Below, piece after piece: positions 11,745 through 24,500 of a stretch of 35,000 bases of DNA. The stretch spans positions 1,489,520-1,524,519 of the forward strand of contig CM035357.1 in the NCBI GenBank assembly GCA_020137815.1, given 5' to 3'. How positions within the stretch are numbered: position 1 is the stretch's first letter; every line of letters starts with the position of its first letter. A program made the translations under genes and the position numbers. Source of the DNA: Hormiphora californensis (Eukaryota > Ctenophora > Tentaculata > Cydippida > Pleurobrachiidae). The notes beneath the pieces are model-generated. The model did not search any database. It was not told the origin of the DNA and saw only the letters and a program-made list of their open reading frames with translations.

Positions 11745-14700
11745 ATGAGGAGGTCAAAGGTGGGAAATTATTATTGTTCTTAGAGACCGACACCGGAGTC
11801 AAAGTTGTGAAAAGTTTCTTAGAGATAAGTAGGTCAAAGTGGAAGGAAAGTTTCTTATAGGATAAGGAGATCAAAGTGGGAAAGTTTCTTCGAGATAAGG
11901 AGTCAAAATGAAAGTTTTCTTAGAGATAAGGAGGTCAACGTTGGAAAAGTTTCTTAGATATTTGGAGAGCAAAGTTGGAAAGTTTCTTAGAGATAAGGAG
12001 GTCAAAGTGGAAAAGTTTCTTAGAGACTAGGTGGGTCGAATTTGAAAAGTTTCTTAGAGATAAGGAGGTCCAAGTGGGAAAGTTTCTTAGAGATAATGAG
12101 GTCAAAGTGGGAAATTTTCTTAGAGATTTGGAAAGTTTCTTAGAGATAAGGAGGTCAAAGTGGAAAAGTTTCTTAGAGACTAGGTGGGTCGAATTGGAAA
12201 AGTTTCTGTTTCTTAGAGATAAGGAGGTCAAAGTGGGAAAGTTTCTTAGAGATAAGGAGGTCAAAGTGGGAAAGTTTCTTAGAGAGAAGGAGGTCAAAAT
12301 GGGAAAGTTTCTTAGAGATAAGGAGGTCAAAATGGGAAAGTTTCTTAGAGATAAGGAGGTCAAAGTGGGAAAGTTTCTTAGAGATAAGGAGGTCAAAGTT
12401 GGAAAGTTTCTTAGAGATAAGTAGGTCAAAGTGGGAAAGTTTCTTAGAGATAAGGAGGTCAAAGTGGGAAAGTTTTCTTAGAGATAAGGAGGTCAAAGTG
12501 GAAAGTTTCTTAGAGATAAGGAGGTCAAAGTTGGAAGTTTCTTAGAGATAAGGAGAGCAAAGTTGGAAAGTTCTTAGAGATAAGGAGGTTAAAGTGGAAA
12601 AGTTTCTTAGAGACTAGGTGGGTCGAATTTGAAAATTTTCTTAGAGATAAGGAGGTCCAAGTGGGAAAGTTTCTTAGAGATAATGAGGTCAAAGTGGGAA
12701 ATTTTCTTAGAGATTTGGAGAGCAAAGTTGGAAAGTTTCTTAGAGATAAGGAGGTCTAAAGTGGAAAAGTTTTCTTAGAGGACTAGGTGGGTCGAATTGG
12801 AAAAGTTTCTTAGAGATAAGGAGCTCCAAGTGGAAAAGTTTCTTTAGAGAAAAGGAGGTCAAAGTGGGAAGTTTCTTAGAGATAAGGAGGTCAAAGTGGG
12901 AAAGTTTTCTTAGAGATAAGGAGGTCAAGTGCGGAAAGTTTCTTAGAGAGAAGGAGGTCAAAGTTGGAAAGTTTCTTAGAGATAAGTATGTCAAAGTGGG
13001 AAAGTTTCTTAGAGATAAGGAGGTCAAAGTGGGAAAGTTTCTTAGAGATAAGGAGGTCAAAATGGGAAAGTTTCTTAGAGATAAGGAGGTCAAAGTTTGA
13101 AAGGTTCTTAGAGATAAGGAGGTTTACAGTGGGAAAGTTTCTTAGAGATAAGGAGGTCAAGCGAGAAATTTTCTTAGAGATAAGGAGAGGTCAAAGTGGG
13201 AAAGTTTCTTAGAGATAAGGAGGTCAAAGTGGGAAAGTTTCTTAGAGATAAGGAGGTCAAGTGGGAAAGTTTCTTAGAGATAAGGAGGGTCAAAGTTGGA
13301 AAGTTTCTTAGAGATAAATAGGTCAAAATGGGAAAGTTTCTTAGAGGAATAGGTGGGTCGAATTGGAAAGTTTCTTAGAGATAAGGAGGTCCAAGTGGAA
13401 AAGTTTCTTAGTAGATAAGGAGGTCAAAGTGGGAAAGTTTCTTAGAGATGAGGAGGTCAAGTGGGAAAATTTCTTAGAGATAAGGAGGTCAAAGTTGGAA
13501 AGTTTCTATAGAGATAAGTAGGTTCAAAGTGGGAAAGTTTCTTAGAGATAAGGAGATCAAAGTTGGGAAAGTTTCTTAGAAGATAAGGAGGTCAAAATGG
13601 GGAAAGTTTCTTAGAGATAAGGAGGTCAAAGTTGGAAAGTTTTCTTCGAGATTTGAAAAAGGGAAAAGTTGGAAAAATTTTTTTAGAGATGAGGGGCAAA
13701 GTGGAAAATTTTTTTAAAGGGGTGGTGGGGAATTTTAAAAAAATTTTTTTAAGGTAAGGAGTCCCAAATGGGAAAGTTTCTTAGGGGATAAGAGGGCAAA
13801 GTGGGTTTTTTTAGAGATTTGGGAAAGTTTTTTTAGAGTAAGGGGGTCAAAAGGGGAAATTTCTTTGAGCAGGTGGGTCGAAAGGAAAAGTTTTGTTTTT
13901 TTAAGTAAGGGGGTCAAAAAGGGGAAAATTTCTTAAAGTAAGGGGGCAAAAGGGGAAAATTCTTTAGAGGAAAAAAGGGTCAAAATGGGAAAGTTTTTAG
14001 AGATAAGGGGGGTCAAAATGGGAAAATTTTTTAGAGATAGGAGGTCAAAATTTTGGAAATTTTTTTTAAAATAAGGGGGAAAGTGGGAAATTTTAGAGGA
14101 AAGGAGGTCAAAGCGAGTTTTTTAGGAAAAGGGGGTCAAAGTGGGAAAGTTTTTTTAGAGAAAGGAGGTCAAAAATTTTGGGAAATTTTTAGAGAAAGTA
14201 GGTCAAAGTGGGAAAAATTTCTTAAAAGGGTAAGGAGGGGAAAATGGGAAAGTTTTTTAGAAATAGGAGGTCAAAAGGGGGAAATTCTTTGGGAAAAAAG
14301 GGGAAAGTTGGAAATTTTTTTTAGAGATAAAAAAGGGTTCAAAGTGGGAAGTTTTTGAGATAAGGGGTCAAAATGGGAAAGTTTTTTAGAGTAGGGGTTT
14401 TAAATGGGAAAAATTTTTTAGAGAAAGGGGGTCAAAGTTGGAAAGTTTTTAAGGTAAGGAGAGCAAAGTTGGAAAGTTTTTTTAGAGTAAGGGGGTCAAA
14501 AATGGGAAAAAATTTTTTTAGAGACTAGGGGGTCGAATTTGTTTTTTAAGATAAGGAGGTCCAAGGGGAAAGGTTTTTTGGTGGGTAAAATGGGAAAATT
14601 TTTTGAGTTTGGAGACAAAGTTGGAAAATTTTTTTAGAGTAAGGTTCAATGGAAAAATTTTTGAACTGGTGGGTCAATTGGAAAAAATTTTTTAGAGTAG

Positions 14701-16559
14701 GAGGGGCCAAGTGGAAAGTTTTTTTAGAGAAAAAGGGGTCAAAGTGGGAAGTTTTTTTGAGTAAAGGGGGCAAGTGGGGGAAAATTTTTTTAGGTAAGGA
14801 GGTCAAAGTGGGAAAATTTTTAGAGAAAGGAGGTCAAAAATTGGGAAAATTTTTAAGAAATTGGCAAAATGGAAAGTTTTTAGGATAAGGGGGTCAAAGG
14901 GGAAATTTCTTAGAGATAAGGGGGCAAAAGGGAAAAATTTCTTAGAGATAAGGAGGTCAAAATTTGAAAGTTTTTAGAGATAAGGAGGTTAAAGTGGGGA
15001 AAATTTCTTTGAGATAAGGAGGTCAAAGCGAGAAAATTTTTCCCCTTTGAGATAAGGAGGTCCCCCAAATGGGAAATTTTTTAAGATAAAATCCCCGTGG
15101 GGGTTCTTAGAAAAAGGAGGTCAAAGTGGGAAAGTTTTTTAGAATAAGGAGGGGGCCCCACTTGGGGAAAATTTCTTTGAGAAAAAGGGCCCCAAAAGGG
15201 GGAAAAATTTCTTAGAGATAAAGGGGGGTCAAAAGTGGGAAAATTTCTTTAGAGATAAAGGGGTCAAAGTGGGAAAGTTTCTTAGGTAAGGAGGTCAAAG
15301 TGGGAAAATTTTGGAAAAAGGTCAAAGTGGGATAGTTTTTTTAGAAAAAGGGGGGTCAAAGTGGAAAGTTTTTTTAGGTAAATAGGTCAAAGTGGGAAAA
15401 AATTTTTTAAGATAAAAGGGGTCAAAAAATTGGAAGTTTTTGGGTTAGATCAAAAGGGAAGTTTCTTTGAGATAAGGAGGTCAAATGGAAAGTTTTTTAG
15501 AATAAAGGGGTCAAAGTGGGGAAATTTTCTTTAAATAAAGGAGGTAAGTGGGAAAGTTTCTTAGAGATAAGGGGGTAAGTGGGAAAATTTCTTTAAAAAA
15601 GGGGGTCAAAATGGAAAGTTTTTTTTAGAGATAAGTAGGGCAAATGGGAAAATTTTTAGGGGATAAGGGGGTCAAAATGGGAAAAATTTTTTAGAGATAA
15701 GGACGTCAAAATGGGGAAAGTTTTTTAGAGATAAGGAGGTCAAAATTGGGTTTTTTAGAATAAGAGGTCGTGGGAAGTTTTTTAGAGATGGGGTCAAGGG
15801 GGAAAGTTTCTTGAATTTAAAGGGGGTCAAAGTGGGAAAAGTTTTTTGAGATAACGAGGGCAAAGTGGGATAGTTCTTGAGATAAAAAGGGGCAAGTTGG
15901 AAAATTTTAGAGATAAGGGGTCAAAATGGAAAGTTTTTTAGAGATAAGGAGGGCAAATTAGAAAGTTTTTAGAGATAAAAGGTCAAAATGGGAAAGTTTC
16001 TTAAGATAAGGAGGTCAAATGGGAAAGTTTCTTGAGATAAGGGGTCAAAAAGGGATAGTCTTAGAGATAAAGGGGGGTCAAAGTTTTTAAAATTTTTAGA
16101 GTAGTAGGGGCAAAGTGGGAAAGTTTTTTTAGAGATAAGGAGGGCAAAATTTTGGAAAATTTCTTAGAGATAAGTGATCAAAAAGGGAAAATTTTTAGGA
16201 AAGAGGGTCAAAAGTGGGAAAAATTTTTAGAGATAAAGGGGGTCAAAGTGGGAAAATTTTTTTGAGATAAGGGGGGCAAAGTTTTTAAAAATTTCTTAAG
16301 TAAGGAGTTTTAAAGTGGGAAAGTTTTTGAGGATAAGGGTCAAAGCGAGAAAATTTTTTAGAGTAAGGAGGTAAAAAATGGAAATTTCTTAGAGTAAGGA
16401 GGTCAAAAGGGGAATTTTTAGAGATAAGGAGGTAAAGTGGGGGAAAACAGTTTTTTTAGAAAAAAGGGGGAGGGGTTTTTAAAAAAGGGGTTGGGAAAAA
16501 TTTCTTTGAGATAAAAAGGGGGTTTAAAATGGAAAATTTTTCTTTGAATAAGGGGCAAA

Positions 16560-17142
<583 letters not shown>

Positions 17143-17412
17143 GGAAGGGGTTTTTCTTGCCCCCGAGGGAAAAATAAAAAAGGGGAAAAAGGGGGTCAAG
17201 GGGGGAAGGGGTTTTTTTCTTGGGGGGGATTTAAAAAGGGGGGAGGCCCAAAAAGGGGGGGAAAGTTCGGGGGGGAAAGGGGAAAAATAAAGAAAAAGGG
17301 TTTTTTAAAAGGGGGGAAATTCAAGGAGTCAAAGTGGGAAGTTTCTTAGAGAATAAGGAGTGGTCAAAGTTGGAAAGTTTTTAGAGATAAGTAGGTCAAA
17401 AAGTGGGAAAAG

Positions 17413-17414
<2 letters not shown>

Positions 17415-17458
<44 letters not shown>
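17415..17458. repeat. 44-base T run at the return to clean satellite
   Basis: A poly-T run sits between a corrupted unit ending GGGAAAAGGG and the first clean unit (GAGATATAGTAGG). It marks the downstream edge of the low-quality segment and may be an artificial join. Confidence 0.85.
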
Positions 17459-17459
<1 letters not shown>

Positions 17460-19151
17460 AGATATAGTAGGTCAAAGTGGGAAAGTTTCTTAGAGATAAG
17501 GAGGTCAAAGTGGGAAAGTTTCTTAGAGATAAGGAGGTCAAAATGGGAAAGTTTCTTAGAGATAAGGAGGTCAAAGTTGGAAAGTTTCTTAGAGATTTGG
17601 AGAGCAAAGTTGGAAAGTTTCTTAGAGATAAGGAGGTCAAAGTGGAAAAGTTTCTTAGAGACTAGGTGGGTCGAATTTGAAAAGTTTCTTAGAGATAAGG
17701 AGGTCCAAGTGGGAGAGTTTCTTAGAGATAATGAGGTCAAAGTGGGAAATTTTCTTAGAGATTTGGAAAGTTTCTTAGAGATAAGGAGGTCAAAGTGGAA
17801 AAGTTTCTTAGAGACTAGGTGGGTCGAATTGGAAAAGTTTCTTAGAGATAAGGAGGTCCAAGTGGAAAAGTTTCTTAGAGATAAGGAGGTCAAAGTGGGA
17901 AAGTTTCTTAGATATAAGGAGGTCAAAGTGGGAAAGTTTCTTAGAGAGAAGGAGGTCAAAGTGGGAAAGTTTCTTAGAGATAAGGAGGTCAAAATGGGAA
18001 AGTTTCTTAGAGATAAGGAGGTCAAAGTTTGAAAGTTTCTTAGAGATAAGGAGGTCAAAGTGGGAAAGTTTCTTAGAGATAAGGAGGTCAAAGCGAGAAA
18101 TTTTCTTAGAGATAAGGAGGTCAAAGTGGGAAAGTTTCTTAGAGATAAGGAGGTCAAAGTTGGAAAGTTTCTTAGAGATAAGTAGGTCAAAGTGGGAAAG
18201 TTTCTTAGAGATAAGGAGGTCAAAGTGGGAAAGTTTCTTAGAGATAAGGAGGTCAAAGTGGGAAAGTTTCTTAGAGATAAGGAGGTCAAAGTTGGAAAGT
18301 TTCTTAGAGATAAGTAGGTCAAAGTGGGAAAGTTTCTTAGAGATAAGGAGGTCAAAGTGGGAAAGTTTCTTAGAGATAAGGAGGTCAAAGTGGGAAAGTT
18401 TCTTAGAGATAAGGAGGTCAAAGTTGGAAAGTTTCTTAGAGATAAGGAGGTCAAAGTGGGAAAGTTTCTTAGAGATAAGGAGGTCAAAGTGGGAAAGTTT
18501 CTTAGAGATAAGGAGGTCAAAGTGGGAAAGTTTCTTAGAGATAAGGAGGTCAAAGTTGGAAAGTTTCTTAGAGATTTGGAGAGCAAAGTTGGAAAGTTTC
18601 TTAGAGATAAGGAGGTCAAAGTGGAAAAGTTTCTTAGAGACTAGGTGGGTCGAATTTGAAAAGTTTCTTAGAGATAAGGAGGTCCAAGTGGGAAAGTTTC
18701 TTAGAGATAATGAGGTCAAAGTGGGAAATTTTCTTAGAGATTTGGAGAGCAAAGTTGGAAAGTTTCTTAGAGATAAGGAGGTCAAAGTGGAAAAGTTTCT
18801 TAGAGACTAGGTGGGTCGAATTGGAAAAGTTTCTTAGAGATAAGGAGGTCCAAGTGGAAAAGTTTCTTAGAGATAAGGAGGTCAAAGTGGGAAAGTTTCT
18901 TAGAGATAAGGAGGTCAAAGTGGGAAAGTTTCTTAGAGATAAGGAGGTCAAAGTGGGAAAGTTTCTTAGAGAGAAGGAGGTCAAAGTTGGAAAGTTTCTT
19001 AGAGATAAGTAGGTCAAAGTGGGAAAGTTTCTTAGAGATAAGGAGGTCAAAGTGGGAAAGTTTCTTAGAGATAAGGAGGTCAAAATGGGAAAGTTTCTTA
19101 GAGATAAGGAGGTCAAAGTGGGAAAGTTTCTTAGAGATAAGGAGGTCAAAG
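17459..19151. repeat. Clean satellite block repeating the 6.8-10.9 kb cassette
   Basis: Clean 33-bp units carry the same ordered variants as 6840-10900: GACTAGGTGGGTCGAATT near 17660, 17812, 18642 and 18805; AAAGCGAGAAATTTTC at about 18090; and TTTGGAGAGC units. The order of variants in 17.47-18.1 kb closely follows that of 8.4-9.1 kb, which implies duplication of multi-unit segments. No gene. Confidence 0.75.
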
Positions 19152-19983
19152 GGTACCCGCCCTCCCTGCCGATCGTCGGTACAGAGGGTAAAAGGAGGGG
19201 TAAAATGTCCTCCCTGCCGATCGTCGGTACAGAGGGTAAAAGGAGGGGTAAAATGTCCTCCCTGCCGACGGCCCTCCCTGCCGATCGGTAGGGAGGTCCG
19301 TCGGCAGGGAGGGCAGAAAATAGGGGTATAATGTCCTACGTGCCGACGGCGATCTCATCCCAATTTCGTCGGCACGTAGGACATTATACCCCCATATCCC
19401 GCCCTCCCTGCCGAATGACCTCCCTGCCGACCCGTCGGCAGGGAGGTCCGTCGGCAGGGAGGGGGTGACTCTGGTTAGGGCGATGGTTAGGGCGATGGTT
19501 TGGGCTAAGTTTGGGTTATGGTTTCGTCGGCACAGAGGGTGAAAAGGAGGGGTAAATGTCCTCCCTGCCGATCGTCGGTAGTGAGGCTGAAAAGGAGGGG
19601 TAAATGTCCTCCCTGCCGACGGCCCTACTTGCCGATCGTCGGTACAGAAGGTAAAAGGAGGGGTAAAATGTCCTCCCTGCCGATCGTCGGTACAGAGGGT
19701 AAAAGGAGGGGTAAAATGTCCTCCCTGCCGATCGTCGGTACAGAGGGTAAAAGGAGGGGTAAAATGTCCTCCCTGCCGACGGCCCTCCCTGCCGATCGGT
19801 AGGGAGGTCCGTCGGCAGGGAGGGCAGAAAATAGGGGTATAATGTCCTACGTGCCGACGGCGATCTCATCCCAATTTCGTCGGCACGTAGGACATTATAC
19901 CCCCATATCCCGCCCTCCCTGCCGAATGACCTCCCTGCCGACCCGTCGGCAGGGAGGTCCGTCGGCAGGGAGGGGGTGACTCC
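19152..19983. mobile_element. 832-bp GC-rich fold-back element with internal 48-bp repeats
   Basis: It is flanked by exact 8-bp direct repeats GGTCAAAG (19144-19151 and 19984-19991); removing it restores a normal satellite unit. The ends are loosely inverted, both reaching CCTCCCTGCCGA. Inside, a block of about 310 bp is present twice, 511 bp apart. Each block has a 48-bp tandem unit beginning CCTCCCTGCCGATCGTCGG. Each also has a perfect 26-bp stem with an 18-nt loop: arms 19323-19348/19367-19392 and 19834-19859/19878-19903, core CCTACGTGCCGAC. CTCCCTGCCGA and its inverse occur many times. No transposase; the family is unknown. Spacer 19473-19515 contains GGTTAGGGCGAT repeats. Confidence 0.65.
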
Positions 19984-22900
19984 GGTCAAAGTGGGAAATT
20001 TTCTTAGAGATAAGGAGGTCAAAGTGGGAAAGTTTCTTAGAGATAAGGAGGTCAAAGTGGGAAAGTTTCTTAGAGATAAGGAGGTCAAAGTTGGAAAGTT
20101 TCTTAGAGATAAGTAGGTCAAAGTGGGAAAGTTTCTTAGAGATAAGGAGGTCAAAGTGGGAAAGTTTCTTAGAGATAAGGAGGTCAAAGTGGGAAAGTTT
20201 CTTAGAGATAAGGAGGTCAAAGTGGGAAAGTTTCTTAGAGATAAGGAGGTCAAAGTGGGAAAGTTTCTTAGAGATAAGGAGGTCAAAGTGGGAAAGTTTC
20301 TTAGAGATAAGGAGGTCAAAGTTGGAAAGTTTCTTAGAGATAAGTAGGTCAAAGTGGGAAAGTTTCTTAGAGATAAGGAGGTCAAAGTGGGAAAGTTTCT
20401 TAGAGATAAGGAGGTCAAAGTGGGAAAGTTTCTTAGAGATAAGGAGGTCAAAGTGGGAAAGTTTCTTAGAGATAAGGAGGTCAAAGTGGGAAAGTTTCTT
20501 AGAGATAAGGAGGTCAAAGTGGGAAAGTTTCTTAGAGATAAGGAGGTCAAAGTGGGAAAGTTTCTTAGAGATAAGGAGGTCAAAGTTGGAAAGTTTCTTA
20601 GAGATAAGTAGGTCAAAGTGGGAAAGTTTCTTAGAGATAAGGAGGTCAAAGTGGGAAAGTTTCTTAGAGATAAGGAGGTCAAAGTGGGAAAGTTTCTTAG
20701 AGATAAGGAGGTCAAAGTTGGAAAGTTTCTTAGAGATAAGGAGGTCAAAGTGGGAAAGTTTCTTAGAGATAAGGAGGTCAAAGTGGGAAAGTTTCTTAGA
20801 GATAAGGAGGTCAAAGTGGGAAAGTTTCTTAGAGATAAGGAGGTCAAAGTGGGAAAGTTTCTTAGAGATAAGGAGGTCAAAGTGGGATAGTTTCTTAGAG
20901 ATAAGGAGGTCAAAGTTGGAAAGTTTCTTAGAGATAAGGAGGTCAAAGTAGGAAAGTTTCTTAGAGATAAGGAGGTCAAAGTGGGATAGTTTCTTAGAGA
21001 TAAGGAGGTCAAAGTTGGAAAGTTTCTTAGAGATAAGTAGGTCAAAGTGGGAAAGTTTCTTAGAGATAAGGAGGTCAAAGTTGGAAAGTTTCTTAGAGAT
21101 AAGTAGATCAAAGTGGGAAAGTTTCTTAGAGATAAGGAGGTCAAAGTGGGAAAGTTTCTTAGAGATAAGGAGGTCAAAGTGGGAAAGTTTCTTAGAGATA
21201 AGGAGGTCAAAGTTGGAAAGTTTCTTAGAGATAAGTAGGTCAAAGTGGGAAAGTTTCTTAGAGATAAGGAGGTCAAAGTGGGAAAGTTTCTTAGAGATAA
21301 GGAGGTCAAAGTGGGAAAGTTTCTTAGAGATAAGGAGGTCAAAGTGGGAAAGTTTCTTAGAGATAAGGAGGTCAAAGTGGGAAAGTTTCTTAGAGATAAG
21401 GAGGTCAAAGTGGGAAAGTTTCTTAGAGATAAGGAGGTCAAAGTTGGAAAGTTTCTTAGAGATAAGTAGGTCAAAGTGGGAAAGTTTCTTAGAGATAAGG
21501 AGGTCAAAGTGGGAAAGTTTCTTAGAGATAAGGAGGTCAAAGTGGGAAAGTTTCTTAGAGATAAGGAGGTCAAAGTGGGAAAGTTTCTTAGAGATAAGGA
21601 GGTCAAAGTGGGAAAGTTTCTTAGAGATAAGGAGGTCAAAGTGGGAAAGTTTCTTAGAGATAAGGAGGTCAAAGTGGGAAAGTTTCTTAGAGATAAGGAG
21701 GTCAAAGTGGGAAAGTTTCTTAGAGATAAGTAGGTCAAAGTGGGAAAGTTTCTTAGAGATAAGGAGGTCAAAGTGGGAAAGTTTCTTAGAGATAAGGAGG
21801 TCAAAGTGGGAAAGTTTCTTAGAGATAAGGAGGTCAAAGTGGGAAAGTTTCTTAGAGATAAGGAGGTCAAAGTGGGAAAGTTTCTTAGAGATAAGGAGGT
21901 CAAAGTGGGAAAGTTTCTTAGAGATAAGGAGGTCAAAGTGGGAAAGTTTCTTAGAGATAAGGAGGTCAAAGTGGGAAAGTTTCTTAGAGATAAGGAGGTC
22001 AAAGTGGGAAAGTTTCTTAGAGATAAGGAGGTCAAAGTTGGAAAGTTTCTTAGAGATAAGGAGGTCAAAGTGGGAAAGTTTCTTAGAGATAAGGAGGTCA
22101 AAGTGGGAAAGTTTCTTAGAGATAAGGAGGTCAAAGTGGGAAAGTTTCTTAGAGATAAGTAGGTCAAAGTGGGAAAGTTTCTTAGAGATAAGGAGGTCAA
22201 AGTGGGAAAGTTTCTTAGAGATAAGGAGGTCAAAGTGGGAAAGTTTCTTAGAGATAAGGAGGTCAAAGTGGGAAAGTTTCTTAGAGATAAGGAGGTCAAA
22301 GTGGGAAAGTTTCTTAGAGATAAGGAGGTCAAAGTGGGAAAGTTTCTTAGAGATAAGGAGGTCAAAGTGGGAAAGTTTCTTAGAGATAAGGAGGTCAAAG
22401 TGGGAAAGTTTCTTAGAGATAAGTAGGTCAAAGTGGGAAAGTTTCTTAGAGATAAGGAGGTCAAAGTTGGAAAGTTTCTTAGAGATAAGTAGGTCAAAGT
22501 GAGAAAGTTTCTTAGAGATAAGGAGGTCAAAGTTGGAAAGTTTCTTAGAGATAAGGAGGTCAACGTGGGAAAGTTTTTTACAGATAAGTAGGTCAAAGTG
22601 GGAAAGTTTCTTAGAGATAAGGAGGTCAAAGTGGGAAAGTTTCTTTGAGATAAGGAGGTCAAAGTGGGAAAGTTTCTTAGAGATCAGGAGGTCAAAATGG
22701 GAAAGTTTCTTAGAGATAAGGAGGTCAAAGTGGGAAAGTTTCTTAGAGATAAGGAGGTCAAAGTGGGAAAGTTTCTTAGAGATAAGGAGGTCAAAGTTGG
22801 AAAGTTTCTTAGAGATAAGTAGGTCAAAGTGGGAAAGTTTCTTAGAGATAAGGAGGTCAAAGTGGGAAAGTTTCTTAGAGATAAGGAGGTCAAAGTGGGA

Positions 22901-24500
22901 AAGTTTCTTAGAGATAAGGAGGTCAAAGTGGGAAAGTTTCTTAGAGATAAGGAGGTCAAAGTTGGAAAGTTTCTTAGAGATAAGGAGGTCAAAGTTGGAA
23001 AGTTTCTTAGAGATAAGTAGGTCAAAGTGGGAAAGTTTCTTAGAGATAAGGAGGTCAAAGTGGGAAAGTTTCTTAGAGATAAGTAGGTCAAAGTGGGAAA
23101 GTTTCTTAGAGATAAGGAGGTCAAAGTGGGAAAGTTTCTTAGAGATAAGGAGGTCAAAGTGGGAAAGTTTCTTAGAGATAAGGAGGTCAAAGTGGGAAAG
23201 TTTCTTAGAGATAAGTAGGTCAAAGTGGGAAAGTTTCTTAGAGATAAGGAGGTCAAAGTGGGAAAGTTTCTTAGAGATAAGGAGGTCAAAGTGGGAAAGT
23301 TTCTTAGAGATAAGGAGGTCAAAGTGGGAAAGTTTCTTAGAGATAAGGAGGTCAAAGTTGGAAAGTTTCTTAGAGATAAGGAGGTCAAAGTGGGAAAGTT
23401 TCTTAGAGATAAGGAGGTCAAAGTTGGAAAGTTTCTTAGAGATAAGTAGGTCAAAGTGGGAAAGTTTCTTAGAGATAAGGAGGTCAAAGTGGGAAAGTTT
23501 CTTAGAGATAAGGAGGTCAAAGTGGGAAAGTTTCTTAGAGATAAGGAGGTCAAAGTGGGAAAGTTTCTTAGAGATAAGGAGGTCAAAGTGGGAAAGTTTC
23601 TTAGAGATAAGGAGGTCAAAGTGGGAAAGTTTCTTAGAGATAAGGAGGTCAAAGTGGGAAAGTTTCTTAGAGATAAGGAGGTCAAAGTTGGAAAGTTTCT
23701 TAGAGATAAGTAGGTCAAAGTGGGAAAGTTTCTTAGAGATAAGGAGGTCAAAGTGGGAAAGTTTCTTAGAGATAAGGAGGTCAAAGTGGGAAAGTTTCTT
23801 AGAGATAAGGAGGTCAAAGTTGGAAAGTTTCTTAGAGATAAGGAGGTCAAAGTGGGAAAGTTTCTTAGAGATAAGGAGGTCAAAGTGGGAAAGTTTCTTA
23901 GAGATAAGGAGGTCAAAGTGGGAAAGTTTCTTAGAGATAAGGAGGTCAAAGTGGGAAAGTTTCTTAGAGATAAGGAGGTCAAAGTGGGAAAGTTTCTTAG
24001 AGATAAGGAGGTCAAAGTGGGAAAGTTTCTTAGAGATAAGGAGGTCAAAGTGGAAAGTTTCTTAGAGATAAGGAGGTCAAAGTGGGAAAGTTTCTTAGAG
24101 ATAAGGAGGTCAAAGTTGGAAAGTTTCTTAGAGATAAGTAGGTCAAAGTGGGAAAGTTTCTTAGAGATAAGGAGGTCAAAGTGGGAAAGTTTCTTAGAGA
24201 TAAGGAGGTCAAAGTGGGAAAGTTTCTTAGAGATAAGGAGGTCAAAGTGGGAAAGTTTCTTAGAGATAAGGAGGTCAAAGTGGGAAAGTTTCTTAGAGAT
24301 AAGTAGGTCAAAGTGGGAAAGTTTCTTAGAGATAAGGAGGTCAAAGTGGGAAAGTTTCTTAGAGATAAGGAGGTCAAAGTTGGAAAGTTTCTTAGAGATA
24401 AGTAGGTCAAAGTGGGAAAGTTTCTTAGAGATAAGGAGGTCAAAGTGGGAAAGTTTCTTAGAGATAAGGACGTCAAAGTGTGAAAGTTTCTTAGAGATAA
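19984..24500. repeat. Highly homogeneous satellite core with 7+8 unit periodicity
   Basis: Units here are almost identical. The AAGTAGG variant falls at 20114, 20345 and 20609; again at 21236, 21467 and 21731; and again at 23216, 23447 and 23711. The intervals are therefore 231 and 264 bp (7 and 8 units), three times over. This marks duplicated multi-unit blocks, as expected from unequal exchange. The longest pseudo-ORFs of the window lie here. Confidence 0.8.

Larger units (their letters stand above)
6840..13640. repeat. Satellite block with five-unit higher-order repeat
   Basis: Here variant units recur in a fixed order. The cassette is: TTTGGAGAGCAAAGTTGG; a unit with AAGTGGAAAAG; a 34-bp unit with GACTAGGTGGGTCGAATT; a unit with GGTCCAAGTGG; and a unit with AATGAGGTC followed by GGGAAATTTTC. 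The GACTAGG unit occurs near 6957, 7124, 7427, 8054, 8222, 8617, 8773, 9466, 9633, 10160, 10818 and 10985, often spaced about 166-168 bp, i.e. five units. The 34-bp unit shifts the reading frame, so translated repeats change register there. The same cassette returns at 17.6-18.8 kb. Confidence 0.8.

Noticed and set aside
19473-19515. Telomere-like GGTTAGGG repeats
   Set aside because: There are only two copies, in a GGTTAGGGCGAT context inside a GC-rich element; not a TTAGGG array.
19516-22662. 1,048-codon minus-strand ORF and similar ORFs of 200-930 codons across 4.2-26.5 kb
   Set aside because: They are translations of the 33-bp satellite. Both strands are open together, the ORFs run through transposon-like insertions, and there are no splice or start contexts. 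The LRR-like look (SLRNFPTLTSL) is coincidental.
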